From JAWOFN01 sp046497505 [NCBI: bacterium] (lineage in GTDB: Bacteria; Blakebacterota; Blakebacteria; Blakebacterales), in contig JAWOFN010000058.1 of NCBI GenBank assembly GCA_046497505.1, positions 1 through 21,612 of the forward strand: a DNA stretch of 21,612 nt, read 5' to 3'. The stretch's first letter is position 1; every line of letters starts with the position of its first letter. The position numbers were made by a program, and so were the translations under genes. A model generated the notes under the pieces. It had not been told where the DNA came from. It worked only from the letters and a program-made list of their open reading frames with translations, and did no database searches. Of this stretch, positions 17,059 to 21,612 are shown one piece after another.

Positions 17059-17636
17059 GGACCGGGGTCCTGGGCGGCGCCTTCGACCCGCCCCACACGG
17101 GACATCTCATCGTGGCCGAGGGCACCCGGGACGCCCTCGCCCTCGACCGGGTCCTCTTCATCCCCTACTCGGAAGGACCCCACCGGCCCTCCGGCCCCCG
17201 CGCCGGCAGCGGACACCGGCTGGCCATGCTGGAGGCCGCCCTGGCCTCCGAACCCTGCCTGACGGCGGACGACCGGGAGCTGCGGCGCGGCGACCGCTCC
17301 TACACGGTGGACACCCTGCGTTCCCTGGCGGACGAGGGAGGGGGGGAGGAACTCACCCTCATCGTCGGGTCGGACCAGATGCTGGTCTTCGACGAGTGGA
17401 AGGAGGCCGGCACGATCCTTGAACTGGCCCGCGTGGCCGTGGTGGAGCGTCCCGGCCACCCCCTCTCCGAGCTCGACCCGGAGATGGGTTCCCGCATCAT
17501 CCAGGTGCAGCTCCCCCTGCTCCTCATCTCCTCCACCGACATCCGGGAGCGGGTGGCCGCGGGACGGACCATCCGGCACCTGGTCCCCGAGCCCGTCGCC
17601 CGCTACATTCAGGAGCACGGCCTCTACCGGGAGTGA
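17055..17636 (+). CDS. nadD: Nicotinate-mononucleotide adenylyltransferase NadD
   Basis: NadD transfers AMP from ATP to nicotinate mononucleotide, giving deamido-NAD in the cytosol. The protein (193 aa, normal length) begins MRTGVLGGAFDPPHTGH; the FDPPHTGH (10-17) is the nucleotidyltransferase HxGH signature. Other visible motifs are the NaMN-side GSDQMLVFDEWKEA (105-118) and the ISSTDIRERVAAGR motif (158-171) at the C-terminal end of the ATP site. The ATG overlaps bamD's TGA (ATGA). NadD commonly sits beside unrelated housekeeping genes, so its place between bamD and serS carries little functional information. Confidence 0.95.
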   Translation: MRTGVLGGAFDPPHTGHLIVAEGTRDALALDRVLFIPYSEGPHRPSGPRAGSGHRLAMLEAALASEPCLTADDRELRRGDRSYTVDTLRSLADEGGGEELTLIVGSDQMLVFDEWKEAGTILELARVAVVERPGHPLSELDPEMGSRIIQVQLPLLLISSTDIRERVAAGRTIRHLVPEPVARYIQEHGLYRE

Positions 17637-17700
17637 GTGACCGTCCGGTCCTCCCGCGGGACCGGTGAACCCCAGCAACTGGACAGGATGAAGCCGACCC

Positions 17701-18987
17701 ATGCTGGATCCCAGACTCGTCAGGCACGAACCCGAGACCGTACGTGAGGGCCTCGCCGCCAGGGGGGTGGAGGTGGACATGGAGACCCTCACCCGCCTGG
17801 AAGCCGAGCGGCGGGAGCTCATCGCCGAGTCGGACCGACTGAAGCGGGAGCGCAACGAGGCGAGCCGGCGCATCGCCGAACGGAAGAAGCGGGGAGAGGA
17901 CGCCGCGGAGGCGATCGAGAAGACGCGGGCGGTGGCCGAGGCGATCAAGGGACTGGACGCGGAGCTGGACGCGGTCGAGGAACGCTTCCGCGCGTTTTTG
18001 GTCTCCCTCCCCAACCTCCCCGACCCCCAGGCCCCGGTGGGGTCCTCCGAGGAGGAGAACGTGGTCCGGGAGAGCTGGGGCGAGGCCCCGGAGTTCGATT
18101 TCGAACCGAAGGAGCACGTGGAGCTGGGCGAGTCGCTGGGTCTCATCGACCTGGAGGCCGCGGCGCGCCTCTCCGGCAGCGGCTTCGCCCTCTTCATCGG
18201 CGACGGGGCACGGCTGGTGAGGGGACTCATCGCCTTCATGATCGACCTGCACGTCGCCGAACACGGCTACACCGAGGTCTGGCCCCCCGCCCTGGTGCGG
18301 CCGGAATGCATGATGGGGACGGGACAGCTGCCGAAGATGGAGGAGGACATGTACCGGGTGGAGGGGGAGGGGCTCTACCTGATCCCCACCGCCGAGGTGC
18401 CGGTCACCAACATCCACCGGGAGCAGATCCTCGACGAGGAGGACCTGCCCATCTCCTACGTGGCCTACACCCCCTGCTTCCGCCGGGAGGCGGGGGCCCA
18501 CGGGGCGGAGACCCGGGGGCTGGTCCGGATGCACCAGTTCGACAAGGTGGAGATGGTCCGCTTCTGCCGTCCGGAGGAGAGTCCCGACCAGCACCAGCTG
18601 TTGCTGGGGCATGCCCGCACGGTGCTCGAGCGTCTCGGCCTCACGTACCGGGTGCTGGAGCTGTGCACCGGCGACCTGAGCTTCGCCGCCCGGCGCTGCT
18701 ACGACCTGGAGCTCTGGGCCCCCGCCTCCGAGCGGTGGCTGGAGGTCTCCTCCTGCAGCGACTTCGGCGACTTCCAGGCCCGCCGGGCGGGTATCCGTTA
18801 CCGGCGGAGCGGGGACGAGAAGGTGGACCACCTCCACACCCTCAATGCCAGTGGAGTGGCGCTGCCCCGTCTCATCGTGACCCTGCTGGAGACCTTCCAG
18901 ACCGACGAGGGGACGGTGCGGGTGCCGGAGGTCCTGCAGCCCTACGTGGGCGGCCTCTCCGTGCTCAAGCCCGCCCGGCGGGGATAG
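17701..18987 (+). CDS. serS: Seryl-tRNA synthetase
   Basis: This class II aminoacyl-tRNA synthetase (428 aa, full length) charges tRNA-Ser (and tRNA-Sec) in the cytosol. The N-terminal long coiled-coil arm for tRNA binding is evident (about 30-100, Glu/Arg/Ala-rich). Catalytic-core motifs are the serine-binding TAEV (230-233), motif 2 with YTPCFRREAG (near 256) and RMHQFDKVE (276-284), CTGDLSFAARRCYDLELW, and motif 3 near HTLNASGVALPRLIVTLLE. No substitution of key residues is seen. The ATG is 11 bases after an AGGA. A GC-rich hairpin (CCGGTCC / GGACCGG around 17644-17664) lies in the leader; this is not a T-box. Confidence 0.96.
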   Translation: MLDPRLVRHEPETVREGLAARGVEVDMETLTRLEAERRELIAESDRLKRERNEASRRIAERKKRGEDAAEAIEKTRAVAEAIKGLDAELDAVEERFRAFLVSLPNLPDPQAPVGSSEEENVVRESWGEAPEFDFEPKEHVELGESLGLIDLEAAARLSGSGFALFIGDGARLVRGLIAFMIDLHVAEHGYTEVWPPALVRPECMMGTGQLPKMEEDMYRVEGEGLYLIPTAEVPVTNIHREQILDEEDLPISYVAYTPCFRREAGAHGAETRGLVRMHQFDKVEMVRFCRPEESPDQHQLLLGHARTVLERLGLTYRVLELCTGDLSFAARRCYDLELWAPASERWLEVSSCSDFGDFQARRAGIRYRRSGDEKVDHLHTLNASGVALPRLIVTLLETFQTDEGTVRVPEVLQPYVGGLSVLKPARRG

Positions 18988-18989
18988 CC

Positions 18990-19643
18990 GTGGAGGAGGC
19001 GCTCCGGCAGGACCTCGTGGAGGCGGGCCGCAGGCTGGACCGTCTCGGCCTGGTGGCGGGCACCGAGGGGAACCTGAGCGTCCGTCTCGGCCCCCAGCGC
19101 ATCCTCATCACCCCCTCCGGCGTGCCGAAGGGCCGGATGGACCCCGCCGACCTGGTGGTCCTCGAGTCGGACGGAGAGGGGGGGATGAGGGCGGCGCACC
19201 CCGGGCCCCGGGGGCTCGGACCCTCCTCGGAATGGCGGATGCACGCCGCCCTCCACCTTCGGGAGGAGGTGGGTGCGGTGGTCCACGCCCACCCTCCCCA
19301 CGCCACCGCGTTCGCGGCCGCCGGCCGGGGTCTCGACCCTCCCGCGGTCGCGGAGCAGCCGGTACTCCTGGGACCGGTCCCCCTCCTCCCCTTCGCGCTC
19401 CCCTCCACCGGCGAGGTGGCGCGGGGCCTCCAGCGGCTGCCGGCGGAGTGCCGGGCCTTCCTGCTGGAGAAGCACGGCGCCGTCTCGGTGGGGAGGGACG
19501 TGGAGGAGGCGATGGTCCGGATGGAGACCCTGGAATCGTGTGCCCGCATCACCTTCCTGGCCCGTCAGATCGACCCGGGCGCGGGCCTCACACGCGCCGA
19601 GCGGGAAGCGCTCCGGGGACCGGGCGGGGGGGAAGGGGCATGA
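18990..19643 (+). CDS. Class II aldolase/adducin family protein
   Basis: This is a zinc-dependent aldolase or dehydratase-type fold (217 aa). The start is the GTG two bases after serS's TAG. It has the family motifs GTEGNLSVR (24-32), TPSGVPKG (41-48), Glu81 in SSEWRMH, His99-x-His101 in VVHAHPPHA, and His162 in EKHGAVSVG. These match the three His ligands of zinc in fuculose- and ribulose-phosphate enzymes, so an active enzyme is expected. The substrate cannot be assigned: L-fuculose-phosphate aldolase, L-ribulose-phosphate epimerase and methylthioribulose-phosphate dehydratase share this core. No sugar or methionine-salvage partner genes are adjacent. Its stop overlaps the kinase's ATG. Confidence 0.88.
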   Translation: MEEALRQDLVEAGRRLDRLGLVAGTEGNLSVRLGPQRILITPSGVPKGRMDPADLVVLESDGEGGMRAAHPGPRGLGPSSEWRMHAALHLREEVGAVVHAHPPHATAFAAAGRGLDPPAVAEQPVLLGPVPLLPFALPSTGEVARGLQRLPAECRAFLLEKHGAVSVGRDVEEAMVRMETLESCARITFLARQIDPGAGLTRAEREALRGPGGGEGA

Positions 19644-20866
19644 GGGGCCGGGGCGCGCCCTGGTGGGGACAGGCCTCCGCCCTGGTCGCGGCGTTCCTCC
19701 TGGCCGCGGGCAGCCTCCTCTACAGCCACCGGCAGATCGAGGCCCTGAGGGACGAGACGCGCAACATCACCCGCTCCTTCGCCGAACTCATCGGGCACGT
19801 CGCCACCGATACCACCGGGGTGAGCAGCCCCCTCGACCTGGCGGTGAGCCGGTTCCTCACCGGGTACGATTTCCCCTACGTGGTCACCGACACCGATGGA
19901 CGTCCCCTGGCCTGGCGCGGCCTGGGCCTGGAACCCGGCCTGACCGGGGAAGAGGCCCGGGAGGAGGCGGCCGTCAGGGCCCGCGCTTTCGACCAGCGCT
20001 ACCAGCCGATACCCCTGGAGGTACCCGGTTCCGACCAGGTCTTCCACTACGGGGACCCCCCGGAGGTGCGCAGTCTCCGGACCCTTCCGTGGATCCAGGT
20101 GGGGCTGCTGGGTCTGGTGCTGGCCCTGGTGTGGTGGTCGCTCCGGGCCGGGCTCCAGAGGCAGCGGAGTCTGCTCTGGGTGGGGCTGGCCCGCGAGAGC
20201 GCCCACCAGTTCGGCACCCCCCTCTCCAGCCTGCAGGGCTGGATGCGCCTCCTCTCGGAGAGGGAGCCCGCCCATGAGGATCGGTCCGGGCCCTCACGGG
20301 GTCCCGCCACCGGGGAGATCCTGGAGGCGATGGAGGAGGACGTGGAGCGGCTCAGCAGGATCACCAGCCGGTTCGCGAAGATCGGCGGTCCCCCCGACGG
20401 CGATCCCGTGGACGTGGCCGGCCTGGTGGGGCGCAGCGTCGACTACGTGCGCCGGCGCGCCCCCCAGCGGGGGGCGAGGGTGGAGATCGTCGAGGAGATC
20501 GAGGCCGTTCCCCCCGTCCGCGGCCAGGAGGAACTGCTGGAGTGGGTGGTGGAGAACCTGATGAAGAACGCCCTGGACGCGCTGGGGGGGGAGCCGGGGA
20601 CCATCCGTTTACGTGTGAGCAGCGGGGAGGGCCGCAGCGTGCGGATCGAGGTGGAGGACGACGGCAGGGGGATCGCCCCGGGGGACCAGCGGCGCATCTT
20701 CGACCCCGGCTTCAGCACCAAGCGCCGGGGGTGGGGGTTGGGACTGAGTCTCTCCCGCCGGCTCACCGAGGCCCACGGCGGGCGTCTGCAGCTGGTACGG
20801 AGCCGTCCGGGAGAGGGGAGCCTCTTCGAACTGACCCTCCCCGCCGCCCGGGAGGAGGGGCCGTGA
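19640..20866 (+). CDS. Membrane sensor histidine kinase (orphan)
   Basis: This is a predicted inner-membrane kinase (408 aa). Transmembrane helices are at about 12-29 and 152-168, flanking an extracytoplasmic sensor of about 120 residues with a PAS-like strand YVVTDTDGRPLAW (80-92). There is no HAMP domain. The H-box is ARESAHQFGTPLSSL with His189; this reads HQFGTPL rather than the usual HELRTPL, a pattern I associate with FCB-group kinases. The catalytic ATPase domain is complete: N-box ENLMKNALDAL (305-315), G1 DDGRGI (340-345), and GWGLGLSLS (364-372). No receiver or response-regulator gene is next to it. The ATG overlaps the aldolase's TGA, and its own TGA overlaps dtd's GTG, so it is embedded in a translation-related operon. 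Confidence 0.9.
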   Translation: MRGRGAPWWGQASALVAAFLLAAGSLLYSHRQIEALRDETRNITRSFAELIGHVATDTTGVSSPLDLAVSRFLTGYDFPYVVTDTDGRPLAWRGLGLEPGLTGEEAREEAAVRARAFDQRYQPIPLEVPGSDQVFHYGDPPEVRSLRTLPWIQVGLLGLVLALVWWSLRAGLQRQRSLLWVGLARESAHQFGTPLSSLQGWMRLLSEREPAHEDRSGPSRGPATGEILEAMEEDVERLSRITSRFAKIGGPPDGDPVDVAGLVGRSVDYVRRRAPQRGARVEIVEEIEAVPPVRGQEELLEWVVENLMKNALDALGGEPGTIRLRVSSGEGRSVRIEVEDDGRGIAPGDQRRIFDPGFSTKRRGWGLGLSLSRRLTEAHGGRLQLVRSRPGEGSLFELTLPAAREEGP

Positions 20867-21306
20867 GGGCACTCATCCAGCGGGTGAAGAGGGCGGAGGT
20901 GCGCGTGGAGGGAGAGCGGACGGGGCGGATCGGTCCGGGACTGCTCATCCTGGTGGGCGTGGCGGAAGGGGATGACGAGGAGGACGCGGCGTGGCTGGCC
21001 CGGAAGTGCGCCGGTCTCAGGATCTTCGACGACGAGGAGGGGAGACTGGAGCGGTCGGTGCTGGAGGTCGGGGGAAAGGCCCTGGTGGTATCCCAGTTCA
21101 CCCTCTACGGCGACGCGCGGAAGGGGCGCCGCCCCTCCTGGTCGAAGGCCATGTCGGGGGAGGAGGCGGAACGGCTGGTGGAGGTGTTCGTCCGCCTGCT
21201 CTCCGCGGAGGATGTCGAGGTGGCCGGCGGCCGCTTCGGTGCCCGCATGGAGGTGGAGCTGGTGAACGACGGACCGGTCACCCTCATGGTGGAGTCCCCC
21301 TCATGA
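20863..21306 (+). CDS. dtd: D-aminoacyl-tRNA deacylase
   Basis: Dtd removes D-amino acids (and glycine from tRNA-Ala) mischarged on tRNA, in the cytosol. The protein (147 aa) is the expected length. The start MRALIQRVKRAEVRVEG, the catalytic SQFTLYGDARKGRRPSW (77-93, with Thr80) and NDGPVTL (135-141, containing the cross-subunit Gly-cisPro) are all present. The start is GTG in a GTGA overlap with the kinase; the stop TGA overlaps the next ATG. It lies two genes downstream of serS, which fits a translation-fidelity theme. Confidence 0.95.
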   Translation: MRALIQRVKRAEVRVEGERTGRIGPGLLILVGVAEGDDEEDAAWLARKCAGLRIFDDEEGRLERSVLEVGGKALVVSQFTLYGDARKGRRPSWSKAMSGEEAERLVEVFVRLLSAEDVEVAGGRFGARMEVELVNDGPVTLMVESPS

Positions 21307-21612
21307 GCCGGAGGGCACGACCCGGGCCGCTCGGTGTCCTCCTGCAGGGTGCCGCCGTGTCCCTGATCCTGGCCCTCCCGGCGGGCGCGGGGGCCCAGGA
21401 CCTGGTGGGGGGGGAGGAGGAGGGGAGGCCGTGGCTCCGGTGGCGGCAGGTCCGTGACGCGGGGGTGGTCCGGGGAGTGTGGATCACCCGGTGGGAGTAC
21501 GAGGATGCCGCCTCCATCGGGCGGATCATGTCCCGGGCGGCCCGCCGGGGGATGACGGACGTCTTCTTCCAGGTCCGGGGCCGGGGGGACGCCTTCTACC
21601 GCTCCGAGCTGG
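21303..21612 (+). CDS. Secreted GHL10-type glycoside-hydrolase-like protein (partial, runs off the end)
   Basis: The visible 103 residues start MSRRARPG, continue with a hydrophobic signal peptide and a likely cleavage after AGAGA (residues ~28-31, just before QDLV), then an acidic linker. The segment VRGVWITRWEYEDAASIGRIM, followed by GMTDVFFQVRGRGDAFYRSEL, is typical of the start of family-10-like (GHL10, DUF187) (beta/alpha)8 domains, which are found in extracytoplasmic proteins thought to act on cell-wall or other glycans. The catalytic part lies outside the window, so activity cannot be judged. The ATG overlaps dtd's TGA. Confidence 0.72.
   Translation, partial: MSRRARPGPLGVLLQGAAVSLILALPAGAGAQDLVGGEEEGRPWLRWRQVRDAGVVRGVWITRWEYEDAASIGRIMSRAARRGMTDVFFQVRGRGDAFYRSEL

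Noticed and set aside
17637-17700. T-box leader for serS
   Set aside because: The gap is only 64 nt, too short for a T-box, and the conserved T-box sequence is absent; only a small GC-rich hairpin is seen.

Overview
The window is a dense, very GC-rich bacterial segment made of protein genes, two tRNA genes and short intergenic gaps. I see no insertion sequence, phage, CRISPR array or rRNA. Many neighbouring genes overlap by 4 bp (ATGA or GTGA), and GTG starts are common. The gene content suggests a Gram-negative bacterium with an outer membrane: BamD, a CpoB-like protein, a PorV-like barrel and several lipoproteins. The histidine kinase H-box style and the coiled-coil sigma-54 activator resemble proteins I associate with the FCB group. 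With the high GC, Gemmatimonadota or a relative is the most likely source, but this is an inference and not proven.

Layout. (1) 1-3590, minus strand: an oligopeptide/dipeptide ABC importer operon, read from a good sigma70-like promoter at about 3650. It encodes a solute-binding lipoprotein (with an apparent frameshift), two permeases and the first codons of a further gene at the left edge. (2) 3695-4804, plus: a divergent GT4 glycosyltransferase. (3) 4900-5139: tRNA-Phe(GAA) and tRNA-Thr(CGT), followed by two perfect hairpins. (4) 5234-9431: a sugar-phosphate mutase, MoeA and a sigma-54 activator, overlapping and probably co-transcribed. (5) 9556-11178: a DegP/HtrA protease. (6) 11363-12581: an unusual pilin-like protein, an FmdB-type zinc-ribbon protein and a small TPR lipoprotein, closed by an intrinsic terminator. 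(7) 12643-12913: a non-coding, less GC-rich leader with possible folding. (8) 12914-17636: an envelope cluster (DNRLRE-like lipoprotein, PorV-like outer-membrane protein, CpoB-like and BamD lipoproteins) running into NadD. (9) 17701-21612: SerS, a class II aldolase-family protein, an orphan membrane histidine kinase, Dtd, and the start of a secreted glycoside-hydrolase-like (GHL10) protein.

The strongest themes are envelope biogenesis (BamD, CpoB, PorV-like barrel, HtrA, pilin-like protein, lipoproteins) and tRNA quality or charging (tRNAs, SerS, Dtd). I did not find a clearly new defence or mobile system. The best candidates for new biology are the lipoprotein/PorV-like pair with its leader, the pilin-like protein lacking Glu5, the sigma-54 activator with a degenerate N-terminus, and the orphan kinase embedded between translation-related genes.
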